Positions 16,142-24,477 of a DNA stretch of 64,000 nt are shown piece by piece. The notes under the pieces were generated by a model. That model searched no databases and was not told the DNA's origin. It saw only the letters and a list, made by a program, of their open reading frames with translations. Every line of letters begins with the position of its first letter. The stretch's first letter is position 1. Position numbers and translations under genes: made by a program. The DNA is from an uncultured Bacteroides sp. GTDB taxonomy: Bacteria > Bacteroidota > Bacteroidia > Bacteroidales > Bacteroidaceae. The stretch lies in NCBI RefSeq assembly GCF_958445495.1, contig NZ_CAUCSQ010000001.1:190554-254553 (forward strand), written 5' to 3'.

Positions 16142-17194
16142 TCAGGCAATAGTAACCGACGAATCAAGATAAACATCCTGGATGGCATTCAACAATTCCA
16201 CTCCCTTATTCATCGGTTTTTGAAACGCCTTACGCCCACTAATCAGCCCCATGCCTCCGGCACGCTTATTCACGACGGCCGTAATAACGGCATCGCGCAA
16301 ATCGGAAGTTCCATGAGATTCTCCGCCGGAATTAATCAGCCCGACACGTCCCATGTACCCGTTGGCTACCTGATAACGGCAAAGGTCAATCGGATGTGCG
16401 GAAGCAAGTTCCGTGTACATGCGTTCGTCCGTCTTCCCGAAACCGATAGCTTTAAAACCGCCGTTATTCGCCGGAAGTTTCTGTTTGACGATATCCGCCT
16501 TAATGGTAACCCCCAGACGGTTTGCCTGCCCCGTAAGGTCGGCGGAAGCATGATAATCCGTACCGTCTTTCTTGAAATGGCTATTGCGCAGATAACACCA
16601 CAAAATAGTCGCCATCCCCAACTCATGCGCGTATTCGAAAGCTTCGGCTATCTCCACCAGTTGCCGGCGGCTCTGCTCCGAACCGAAATAAACGGTGGCC
16701 CCTACGGCAACGGCCCCCATATTCCACGCCTCCTTAACCGTGCCGAACAACACCTGGTCATAAGAATTCGGGTACGACAACAACTCATTGTGATTCAACT
16801 TGACTACAAAAGGTATCTTGTGGGCATACTTGCGTGCCACTGCCCCTAAAATGCCGAAGGTAGAAGCGACAGCGTTACAGCCGCCCTCAATAGCCAGCTT
16901 CACGATATTTTCCGGTTCGAAATAAATCGGGTTCGGAGCAAAAGACGCTCCGGCGGTATGCTCGATATCCTGATCGACAGGAAGAATCGAAACATAACCG
17001 GTATTCGCCAGACGTCCATGTCCCAGAAGAGTCTGCAAACTGTTCAGCACCCTTACATTCCTGTCGGAATCTACCCATATCCTGTCTACCGTATCCGGAG
17101 AAGGGATATGAATCAACGACTTATCAATGGTTTTACAAACATGCTCCAGGTAGTAACCCGCCTTATCTCCCAACAAATCAACAACTTTACTCAT
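16142..17194 (-). CDS. fbaB: Class I fructose-bisphosphate aldolase (FbaB/DhnA type)
   Basis: A 350-residue glycolytic aldolase that cleaves fructose-1,6-bisphosphate to triose phosphates via a lysine Schiff base. It matches the archaeal/FbaB type: LLGHGRLANTGYVSILPVDQ, FVVKLNHNELLSYP, GATVYFGSE, TIKADIVKQKLP (candidate Schiff-base lysine segment), and LINSGGESHG/GGMGLISGRKAF phosphate-binding loops. Cytosolic, with no signal. It starts 27 bases after gpmA and ends 39 bases before the kinase/RapZ gene, so a gpmA-led operon is likely. Confidence 0.93.
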   Translation of the reverse strand: MSKVVDLLGDKAGYYLEHVCKTIDKSLIHIPSPDTVDRIWVDSDRNVRVLNSLQTLLGHGRLANTGYVSILPVDQDIEHTAGASFAPNPIYFEPENIVKLAIEGGCNAVASTFGILGAVARKYAHKIPFVVKLNHNELLSYPNSYDQVLFGTVKEAWNMGAVAVGATVYFGSEQSRRQLVEIAEAFEYAHELGMATILWCYLRNSHFKKDGTDYHASADLTGQANRLGVTIKADIVKQKLPANNGGFKAIGFGKTDERMYTELASAHPIDLCRYQVANGYMGRVGLINSGGESHGTSDLRDAVITAVVNKRAGGMGLISGRKAFQKPMNKGVELLNAIQDVYLDSSVTIA

Positions 17195-17221
17195 AATTTT
17201 ATTTTTTAATATACAACAATT

Positions 17222-17968
17222 TCATTTCTTCTTACCCTGGTTGGCTACCGCTTCCATCAGCTTCCTGATTTCCTCCGGATTGCCGAGGAAGTAATCATTA
17301 GCCACCTTCAGCTCTTCGTCAAACTCAAAAACATAAGGAACAGCCGTAGGTAAATTCAATTTCACAATATCCTCATCGGAAATATGCTTCAAATGTTTGA
17401 TAATCCCCCGCAAGCTATTGCCGTGCGCCACCACCAGCAAAGCACGGGCATTCCTTAAACCGGGAAATATATCGGATTCCCAATAAGGCATGATACGCCC
17501 GATGGTATCTTTCAAAGATTCCGTGCGGGGCAGCCCGGCGTCGGGAACCGCATGGTAACGATAATCAAAACGCGGATTCCTCAAATCATTATCCGAAAGC
17601 GCATCAGGGGCCACATCATAACTGCGACGCCAGACCAATACCTGCTCCTCGCCGTATTTCTCCGCCGTTTCCGATTTATTCAGCCCTTGCAGCGCGCCAT
17701 AATGTTTTTCGTTCAAACGCCAGTCTTTCTCCACCGGAATCCAGTCGAGATTCATTTTATCAAGTACGCAATTCAAAGTCTTGACAGCTCTTTTCAAATA
17801 GGAAGTATAGGCTTTATCAAAATTAAAACCATATTCTCTCAACGTAACGCCCGCTTTTTCAGCTTCGGCTATTCCTTTTTCCGTCAGGTCTACATCCGTC
17901 CAGCCCGTAAAACGGTTTTCTTGATTCCATACGCTCTCCCCATGACGAAGCAATACGATTTTTTTCAT
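17222..17968 (-). CDS. gpmA: 2,3-bisphosphoglycerate-dependent phosphoglycerate mutase
   Basis: A 248-residue glycolytic enzyme that interconverts 3- and 2-phosphoglycerate. The phosphohistidine motif LLRHGESVWN (His9) opens the protein, followed by NRFTGWTDVDLTEKG, the GALQGLNKSETAEKYGE loop, and the second histidine in VVAHGNSLRG. Length matches the cofactor-dependent GpmA family, with a normal Lys-rich tail. It is the first gene of a closely spaced minus-strand run. No -7 box fits well immediately upstream. Confidence 0.95.
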   Translation of the reverse strand: MKKIVLLRHGESVWNQENRFTGWTDVDLTEKGIAEAEKAGVTLREYGFNFDKAYTSYLKRAVKTLNCVLDKMNLDWIPVEKDWRLNEKHYGALQGLNKSETAEKYGEEQVLVWRRSYDVAPDALSDNDLRNPRFDYRYHAVPDAGLPRTESLKDTIGRIMPYWESDIFPGLRNARALLVVAHGNSLRGIIKHLKHISDEDIVKLNLPTAVPYVFEFDEELKVANDYFLGNPEEIRKLMEAVANQGKKK

Positions 17969-18235
17969 TTCCAGTAATCTCCTTTCTCTTTTTATTAATA
18001 TTGCATTGTATATAGAACATTTTATTTCTTCACAAAGTTCACAAAAGAACCGGGAGCCGCCAATACCCAGAAATAATTAAAAAATGAGGATATATCCCAA
18101 TCGAAAGCCTTTCCGGAAAAGTCGCGCGCTGCAATAGACCAATGCCGGAAAAGCCGTAGCCAACCCTATATCCGTACAGAAGAGGCTATTTAAAACAGAA
18201 ATTAAAAATCTTACAGATTGGAAATTGAAAAGGAA

Positions 18236-18290
18236 AATCCCCCTATCCTGCCTTGCACGGCGATGAAACAAGGCTAAAATAGCAGGGATT
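18236..18290. other. Long imperfect hairpin in the gpmA/modF gap
   Basis: AATCC..GCCTTG (18236 onward) pairs with CAAGGC..GGATT (ending 18290) with CTAT/ATAG and other matches between, interrupted by bulges. It lies in the 569-base gap 17969-18537, about 250 bases past the ModF-like stop, so it could be a distant terminator or an uncharacterised RNA. The gap holds no credible protein gene. Confidence 0.4.
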
Positions 18291-18537
18291 TTTATGTTAT
18301 AGCTTGATAAATAATAATATAAGGAAGGCTGCCCCGTTTTTCCATTTTGAGACAGCCCCCTCCGTATATTTCGAGTGATGATATAACTCCTTACACCTCT
18401 CTCCACCTATCCTATTTAAGGATAACCCGCCTTATTCCTTCCATTCCTGACGATTGCCGGTGGAAGCGTGCGCACCGGAGTTTTATTGAAAAATATTAGA
18501 ATTGTAATAAAAATGCCTACCGCCGATTTCTTTCGAT

Positions 18538-20019
18538 TTATTCGCCGGAATCCCCGATTTCCGGCGCTTCATTCCTCCTTAAAAAAATACGGTCGGTTAT
18601 TATATCAGGAAGTTCCGATTCATAATGGGTCACCATAATCATCGTCTTGTCTTTACGCCGGCAGAAAGCCTCGATAATCTTCTTCACGCGACGTCGGTTG
18701 TAAGTATCCAGGCCATGCAGCGGCTCGTCCAGAATCAACAGTTCCGGATCTTTTACGAAAGCCCTGGCAAGCAGCGCCAACCGCTGTTCGCCGCTCGAAA
18801 GTTGCAGGAAAGGCTTATCTTTCAGGGCTGCAATGCCGAATATATCCATCCACCACTCACAAATAGCCATCTGTCCGGGCTGAGGACGCTTATACAGGCC
18901 GATGCTGTCATGCAGGCCGCTGGCTACAATCTCGATAGCGGGCAGGTTCTTGAGGTAAGCCCGGTGCATCTCCGGACTGACATAACCGATATGTTTCTTG
19001 ATTTCCCAAATGCTCTCCCCGGTTCCCCTTTTACGGCCGAAGAGACTGATATCGCAAGCGTACGATTGCGGGTTATCCGCACAGACAAGGCTCAACAAAG
19101 TCGATTTACCGGCCCCGTTCTCACCGCTCAACGCCCACTTCTCACCGCGACGCACCGTCCAGTCAAGTTCTTTAAGGATGGTGCGGTCGCCGTAACGGAT
19201 ACTCACCTTGTTCAATTTTACCACTTCGTCGGAATCATAACGAACGCCGTCATAAGGCAAACCGATGATACGTTGCTGCAAACCGTCAAAAGAAACGGCA
19301 GCATCCCTCGAACGAAAAGCCGCCAGATAATCCTCACGCTCCATTTTAGGAAAAACCTCCATCTTGTCCACAGGAATGACATGGGTGATAAATGAAGGTA
19401 TGTCGTCCAACATGGAAAGTACCAGAATGATTTGCACCGACGAGAGTTTCGCCAGCCGTTCGAGCAAAGAAAACAGCAATTCACGGGTAGGAGCATCCAG
19501 CCCGATAAACGGGTTGTCCATTATCAATATCCGGGGAGCCGTCAACAACGTCTTTGTCAACTGGAATTTCCGCAATTCCCCACTGGAAAGAAGGATGATT
19601 TTTTTGTCAAGCAACGGCTCGATACGGAAAAGCCCGAACAGTTCATTTTTAAGCCGCTCGTCTTTAATCTCCCCCAACATTTCACGAACATCCGGCGCCT
19701 CGTCCTGGTCGTGCGCATTCCAGCGTTGCTGATAGTAATAGTTGGCGTCAGCGGCTCCGTACGTATCACGGAAGGCGATATATTTCACATTATCATAAAC
19801 GGTCCGAGTCGCCGAAGGAGCAAAATCATATTGCAGCGTCCCCTCGCGCAACGGGTATTTCCCGATTAAGGTATCTACAAAAAGGCTTTTACCGCTGCCG
19901 TTAGGCCCTACGATAGCAATGTGTTCGTCCGCCCCGACAGTTACCGTAACGGGTTTGGCTAAACGCACAAGCGGGTTGCGTGCCACGCCCCCCGCCATGC
20001 TGAATGTATTTTGACTCAT
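18538..20019 (-). CDS. ModF-like tandem ABC ATPase
   Basis: A 493-residue soluble protein with two ABC ATPase modules and no membrane span. Module 1: Walker A GPNGSGKS (38-45), signature LSSGELRKFQ, Walker B LIMDNPF. Module 2: GENGAGKST, signature LSSGEQRLALLAR, LILDEPLHGLD. This matches ModF (photorepair protein PhrA), an ABC protein linked to molybdenum metabolism in E. coli but without a proven transport role. No permease or molybdate gene is nearby, so the function here is open. A -7 box lies 30 bases upstream. Confidence 0.85.
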   Translation of the reverse strand: MSQNTFSMAGGVARNPLVRLAKPVTVTVGADEHIAIVGPNGSGKSLFVDTLIGKYPLREGTLQYDFAPSATRTVYDNVKYIAFRDTYGAADANYYYQQRWNAHDQDEAPDVREMLGEIKDERLKNELFGLFRIEPLLDKKIILLSSGELRKFQLTKTLLTAPRILIMDNPFIGLDAPTRELLFSLLERLAKLSSVQIILVLSMLDDIPSFITHVIPVDKMEVFPKMEREDYLAAFRSRDAAVSFDGLQQRIIGLPYDGVRYDSDEVVKLNKVSIRYGDRTILKELDWTVRRGEKWALSGENGAGKSTLLSLVCADNPQSYACDISLFGRKRGTGESIWEIKKHIGYVSPEMHRAYLKNLPAIEIVASGLHDSIGLYKRPQPGQMAICEWWMDIFGIAALKDKPFLQLSSGEQRLALLARAFVKDPELLILDEPLHGLDTYNRRRVKKIIEAFCRRKDKTMIMVTHYESELPDIITDRIFLRRNEAPEIGDSGE

Positions 20020-20048
20020 ATTCTTTTATTCTGTTTCATAATCGACCG

Positions 20049-20056
20049 CAAAGGTA
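20049..20056 (-). promoter_or_regulatory. -7 box for the ModF-like gene
   Basis: Minus-strand TACCTTTG followed by C, matching TAnnTTTG, about 30 bases upstream of the ATG at 20019. Confidence 0.5.
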
Positions 20057-20169
20057 ACAATTTTATCACAGAATCAACCGGATTACAAACATATTCTTAT
20101 CATATCGCGTTGTCCGGTAAATCCATAGGCCCGGACACCCGCGGCTTGCAACCCGCTTTCCGCCGAAAG

Positions 20170-22170
20170 TTATTTATGCATAATCAATGCGGACTGGCCG
20201 GGGATTATAACTTCCGTGCCTGTCTGTATTCCCAACCCGCGCACATCTATCACGCCGTCTTTGCATACCACTGTATATTTACCGGCAGGAACCTCCAGAC
20301 GCGCAGGAGTAAGCCGGGAATTAAAAGCGACGATAATATCTCCCCACCGGTCATTGTTCGCATGGTCTTTCAAACGGAATGCAATCAGGTTCTTCCCGTC
20401 TACAGGCAGGAACTCCAGGTGCTTCCGGACCATCTCCGCATCTCCCATACGGAAAGCCGGATGAGATTTACGAAGGTCAATCAACCGTTTATAATACATG
20501 AGAAGATCTCCGTAGGCAGTCTTATTCCGCCAGTCAATGGCATTTACGGCATCCGGGCTCTTATAGCTGTTATCTATCCCTTTCTTGTCGCGCATTATTT
20601 CCTCACCGGCATAGATAAAAGGAATGCCTTGTGAAGTAAACACGACTGTCTGCGCCAATTTATCAAGACGGACAAGCTGTTCGGGAGTAATCCCCGGCAT
20701 GCTTGCCTTCAACCGGTCTACAAGGCATAAACCATCGTGGCAAGAGACATAACTAATCATCTGCCCAGGCTGTTCCGCCCACGGCTTCCGGCTATAATTC
20801 ACCGAATCATACCGTACTTGCGGATGTTCCACCGCCCCAACGATGCCGAACTTGACACTCTCCTCACCTCCCGGAAGCCCGGCAAGGAAAGCTCCTTTCT
20901 CTTTTTCCCACACGGGGCCGCAAAGCCCGTCACGCAATTCGTCCGAAAAGACAGCGATTCCCGGCATACGGGACACATTTCCTTTCATAGCTAGCGAATC
21001 CGCCGGATACTGAGGAGCCTCCGCCGCCCATCCTTCCCCGTAGATGCAGATGGTCGGGTCGACGGCATTCACCGCTTTCCGGATTTCATTCATCGTTTCA
21101 ATATCATGGATGCCCATCAAATCAAAACGGAAGCCGTCGATATGGTATTCATTCACCCAGTAAAGGACGGATTCTATCATGAATTTACGCATCATCGGCC
21201 GTTCGCTTGCAGTCTCATTTCCGCACCCCGAACCGTTTGCCAACGAGCCGTCTTCCTTCTGCCGGTAAAAATAGCCGGGAACGGTACGTTCGAAATTACT
21301 CTCCAAGGTATTGAAAGTATGATTATAGACCACATCCATTATCACCCGGATACCGGCTTTATGCAATGCCTGCACCATCTGTTTAAACTCCCTGATGCGG
21401 GTAGCGGGCTGATACGGGTCGGTAGAATAAGAGCCGTCGGGCACATTGTAATTTTGCGGGTCATACCCCCAGTTATAACGGTTCTCATCCAGTTTGGTTT
21501 CGTCTATGGAGGCGTAATCGCAGGAAGGGAGCAAATGCACGTGTGTGACTCCCAGTTCTATCAGATGGTCGATACCGGTCAGATATTTATCGGAATTCAT
21601 TGTCCCGTGTTCGGTCAGCGCGAGGAATTTCCCCTTATTTTTTACTCCGGAAGTAGAATCTATGGAGAAATCACGGTGATGCATTTCATAAATAATCATG
21701 TCGGAAGCGGACTTTAGCGGAGGACGCCGGTCGTCTTCCCAGCCTTCCGGGTCTGTTGACTTCCAATCGATGATAGCGGCGCGCTTGCCGTTCACTCCGA
21801 CAGCACGGGCATTGATTCCCGGCGTATCTCCCTGCCATTTATCATTGATTTTAACATTAAAAGTATAGAACTTGCCTACCAGGTCTTTATTCACCGCCGC
21901 TTCCCACGTGCCGTTCTCTCCCGGTTTCATCTTCACCGTCTCATAAGCGTGCCCTCCTTCACCCTCATCATAAAGCATCAGGCGCACCTCATCAGCCGTA
22001 GGAGCCCAAAGAGTAAACTTTGTCACCGCAGGGGTATATTCCATTTCTATCAGATTCCCCGGACGAACCGGATATAATTCATAAGAAGTATAGCCTTTTT
22101 TCACCGGGGAACAACTCATTACCGCTGTCACCGTAGTCGCTCCCAATATTACCAAACAATTAGTTCTCAT
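20170..22170 (-). CDS. pulA: Type I pullulanase, lipoprotein (CBM48-GH13)
   Basis: A 666-residue GH13 enzyme with a lipoprotein signal (TAVMSC, Cys20), so it is membrane-attached. Residues about 45-140 are the CBM48-like N-domain. The type I pullulanase signature YNWGYDP is at 232-238, VVYNHT near 281, the nucleophile in GFRFD at Asp350, and the acid in YGEGW at Glu379. It hydrolyses alpha-1,6 branches in pullulan or starch-derived dextrins. It is not next to a SusCD pair in the window. Bacteroides pullulanases of this kind occur both inside and outside starch loci, so the cellular role is inferred. Confidence 0.93.
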   Translation of the reverse strand: MRTNCLVILGATTVTAVMSCSPVKKGYTSYELYPVRPGNLIEMEYTPAVTKFTLWAPTADEVRLMLYDEGEGGHAYETVKMKPGENGTWEAAVNKDLVGKFYTFNVKINDKWQGDTPGINARAVGVNGKRAAIIDWKSTDPEGWEDDRRPPLKSASDMIIYEMHHRDFSIDSTSGVKNKGKFLALTEHGTMNSDKYLTGIDHLIELGVTHVHLLPSCDYASIDETKLDENRYNWGYDPQNYNVPDGSYSTDPYQPATRIREFKQMVQALHKAGIRVIMDVVYNHTFNTLESNFERTVPGYFYRQKEDGSLANGSGCGNETASERPMMRKFMIESVLYWVNEYHIDGFRFDLMGIHDIETMNEIRKAVNAVDPTICIYGEGWAAEAPQYPADSLAMKGNVSRMPGIAVFSDELRDGLCGPVWEKEKGAFLAGLPGGEESVKFGIVGAVEHPQVRYDSVNYSRKPWAEQPGQMISYVSCHDGLCLVDRLKASMPGITPEQLVRLDKLAQTVVFTSQGIPFIYAGEEIMRDKKGIDNSYKSPDAVNAIDWRNKTAYGDLLMYYKRLIDLRKSHPAFRMGDAEMVRKHLEFLPVDGKNLIAFRLKDHANNDRWGDIIVAFNSRLTPARLEVPAGKYTVVCKDGVIDVRGLGIQTGTEVIIPGQSALIMHK

Positions 22171-22237
22171 ACATATCCTATATTACGGTTTACGAATCAC
22201 CCGCACGGTCAGGAGGTCATAAACCAAACCTTATCAA

Positions 22238-22804
22238 TCATTTTACTTTATCCGGATTCTTCGCCACATAGTCTTTCCAACTGTTATATCCTTTTTCCGG
22301 AACCGGCCGTCCCATCTGCAGGAAATGGCAATAAGCGGCTGCCAGCCCGTCCGTCGCATCCATAAAAACGGGCATATCTTCTTTGGAAAGATGAAGCATC
22401 CGCTGTAACATATCCGCCACCTGTTCCTTCGACGCCTGCCCGTTTCCGGTAATAGCCATCTTGATTTTCAGCGGCGCGTATTCAGTGATTGGTATGTCAC
22501 GGCTCAACGCCACCGCCATCGCTACTCCCTGTGCACGCCCCAGTTTCAACATCGACTGTACATTCTTGCCGAAAAACGGGGCTTCAATAGCAAGTTCGTC
22601 CGGCAGGTAGCTTTCGATAATGCCCAATACCCGTTCATGGATATGGCGCAATTTCAGGTAGTGGTTAGCAAATTTGCGCAAATCGATAATCCCCATCGCG
22701 ACCATTTCCGGCCGGGTCCCTCTGATTCTGATAATTCCGTATCCCATGATGGTCGTACCGGGGTCAATACCTAAAATTATCTTCTCCTTTACCGGTTGTA
22801 TCAC
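22238..22804 (-). CDS. ruvC: RuvC Holliday-junction resolvase, GTG start
   Basis: A 188-residue dimeric endonuclease that resolves Holliday junctions with RuvAB. Acidic active-site residues are in place: GIDPGTTIMGYG (Asp14), AIEAPFFGKN (Glu), and the C-terminal DATDGLAAAYCH (Asp). The start is GTG at 22804, overlapping the upstream DUF4286 stop by four bases (GTGA), with a GGAGG ribosome-binding site about nine bases before. Length is usual for the family. RuvA and RuvB are not in the window. Confidence 0.95.
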   Translation of the reverse strand: MIQPVKEKIILGIDPGTTIMGYGIIRIRGTRPEMVAMGIIDLRKFANHYLKLRHIHERVLGIIESYLPDELAIEAPFFGKNVQSMLKLGRAQGVAMAVALSRDIPITEYAPLKIKMAITGNGQASKEQVADMLQRMLHLSKEDMPVFMDATDGLAAAYCHFLQMGRPVPEKGYNSWKDYVAKNPDKVK

Positions 22805-23103
22805 TCTACTACCTCCATTAAAGTGGGAAATCCGATTACTTTATCCTTGAATATCTTCGTAAGTTCCTCATTCAGACGTACTCCCTGTTCCAGATGCCAA
22901 CGATGCAACAATTTGCTACTCTCCACTTCCCACTGCAAAGAATAGGCGCTTCCCTCTTCCTGATGGCTCAGTATCCGGCACATACGCGGTGTTTTCAATA
23001 TGCCGTGCTTCTGCACCTCAGGAATATAAGACTCTTTTATCCAAATCAGAAAGTTATCGCGAACATCATCATCCACTTGAAAAGTCGTATTATAAATCAG
23101 CAT
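22801..23103 (-). CDS. DUF4286 family protein
   Basis: A 100-residue soluble protein starting MLIYNTTFQVDDDVRDNFLIW and ending LTKIFKDKVIGFPTLMEVVE, which is the DUF4286 pattern of Bacteroidota. No catalytic motif is evident and the function is unknown. The frame is open further upstream, but the ATG at 23103 is chosen: it begins the conserved strand, and a -7 box lies about 24 bases before it. Coupling to ruvC by a four-base overlap suggests only shared expression. Confidence 0.85.
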   Translation of the reverse strand: MLIYNTTFQVDDDVRDNFLIWIKESYIPEVQKHGILKTPRMCRILSHQEEGSAYSLQWEVESSKLLHRWHLEQGVRLNEELTKIFKDKVIGFPTLMEVVE

Positions 23104-23126
23104 ATCTTTTTTTATATTATTTGTCG

Positions 23127-23134
23127 CAAACATA
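23127..23134 (-). promoter_or_regulatory. -7 box for DUF4286-ruvC
   Basis: Minus-strand TATGTTTG followed by C, placing a start about 17 bases before the ATG at 23103. It is divergent from the tRNA-Ala -7 box 24 bases away. Confidence 0.55.
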
Positions 23135-23157
23135 GCAATTATTTCAGAATATTGCAT

Positions 23158-23165
23158 TATATTTG
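23158..23165 (+). promoter_or_regulatory. -7 box for tRNA-Ala
   Basis: TATATTTG followed by C, a match to TAnnTTTG, about 50 bases upstream of tRNA-Ala. A clean -33 TTTG at the right spacing is not visible. Confidence 0.5.
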
Positions 23166-23216
23166 CGGCGTAAAAATGATTCGTTTGCAAATGTTATCAA
23201 TTATAGAACATTAAAG

Positions 23217-23290
23217 GGGGCGTTAGCTCATCTGGCTAGAGCGCGACACTGGCAGTGTCGAGGTGACGAGTTCGAGTCTCGTACGCTCCA
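23217..23290 (+). tRNA. tRNA-Ala (anticodon GGC)
   Basis: Cloverleaf: acceptor GGGGCGT with ACGCTCC (one G-T pair), D stem GCTC/GAGC, anticodon stem CGACA/TGTCG around loop CTGGCAG (anticodon GGC), T stem ACGAG/CTCGT with TTCGAGT. The discriminator is A and the CCA is not encoded. A terminator hairpin follows. Confidence 0.95.
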
Positions 23291-23294
23291 CATT

Positions 23295-23336
23295 AAAACC
23301 GTTAACTATCAATTAGTTAGCGGTTTTATTTTTTAG
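23295..23336 (+). terminator. Rho-independent terminator after tRNA-Ala
   Basis: AAAACCGTTAAC (23295-23306) pairs with GTTAGCGGTTTT (23316-23327) with one wobble, a nine-base loop, then ATTTTTTTA. Correct position for ending the tRNA transcript. Confidence 0.75.
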
Positions 23337-23575
23337 AGATATCAAAGGAGCACCTAAGGACAAGAAAACCGACTCCTGTGTTTTTTTCGGTAAGAATAAT
23401 GAGGTAAATCGTTTTAAATTTACCACCAATACAAAACAATGGAATTAACAGTTATAAAAAGCGTGAGTGTATGTCAGTCCAATATTGAATAATACGGACA
23501 ATCAGGACAAATGAATACGAAACCATTCATATAGTTACGTCATTTAAAAACAATTTCAGTGATATGTGCAGGTAA

Positions 23576-24332
23576 AAGAAAACGAATCGGAATAAATTTG
23601 ATGAGATTGTCAAAGCAATTCAAGAAACGATTTATTATGATACAGCCTTGAAAAACGGGACATCCATATAAGCATTGTGTATTACGATTTGTAGGTGGAT
23701 ATGAAATACGGAATTTCTATCCTTTTACATATAGCCTTGGCGAGATTGATTACGAAGAGTGATACGTTGAAGTGTAAAGCCAGTTTTGAAGTCGGTCGAC
23801 CGACAGTTTGTTATTCCTGCTCACTGTCCTTGAATCAGAATTCCAACTGGAAGCGTGTCCTATAATAGTCCGGAACATCACAGACCGACAGATTTCGGTC
23901 AGTTGAAAAAGTAAAGCTTATCTATCCGTCCTCTCTCCTTCAAAATACCATACGGCAAAAGATACAAAATACTTAAGAGCCTTTGAATAGACTTCCAATC
24001 CGTACAGCCTGCCCTTGTCTGTTTGGAGTTCTGTACATCTGGATGTATCCAGATTCCTGAAGTCGTTCCTTCTGTCATGTCATTTGGAGTATCTGCACGT
24101 TCCGTTTTTTTCCAATGTCAGATAGAATAGGACTGTGTCATTCCAGAATCGGCTGGAAAGAGTCATTCCCGAAATAGTTGCAGTAGGTCTGCCTGAAGAA
24201 TTTTCCGTACCTTCCCAACTGTAAGAAGTTGATACGTTCAGATATGGCTATGAATAATTTCATCGTGTCCATGAAAACTTTTTCAACACATGATTCTTTC
24301 TGCTTGTCTATTCGTTTTCGACAATATTTCAA
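23576..24332 (-). pseudogene. Decayed IS4-type transposase
   Basis: Read on the minus strand, the first 64 codons from 24332 contain INFLQLGRYGKFFRQTYCNYF, the N-terminal signature of a Bacteroides IS4-like transposase. About 300 bases further, YYRTRFQLEF appears (near 23875-23845) with a stop right after, then in shifted frame SKLALHFNVSLFVINLAKAI (near 23795-23735), the C-terminal IS4 motif region with the catalytic Glu context. Several stops and frameshifts break it, and the central DDE region is largely lost. No intact terminal repeats were recognised. It lies between tRNA-Ala and the first utilization locus; nothing else is seen in 23340-24477. Confidence 0.65.
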
Positions 24333-24419
24333 TGAACACTTGTGTGTATTTTAAACCGGTGTAAGTCGATTCTGTTGTTTAACATTTAAATTCCCCGCAA
24401 AAATTTATCGAAGTATTGT

Positions 24420-24427
24420 TACTTTTG
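24420..24427 (+). promoter_or_regulatory. Candidate -7 box for the TPR/HTH regulator
   Basis: TACTTTTG followed by C, about 50 bases upstream of the ATG at 24478. No matching -33 box is clear. Confidence 0.4.
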
Positions 24428-24477
24428 CAAAGTCCTTTTATTAACATGTTACCTATTTCCACAAAAGAAGTGTTTAT

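Noticed and set aside
18077..18406. A 109-codon minus-strand frame in the gpmA/ModF gap
   Set aside because: Unusual composition, runs through the imperfect hairpin, no ribosome-binding site and no similarity I recognise.
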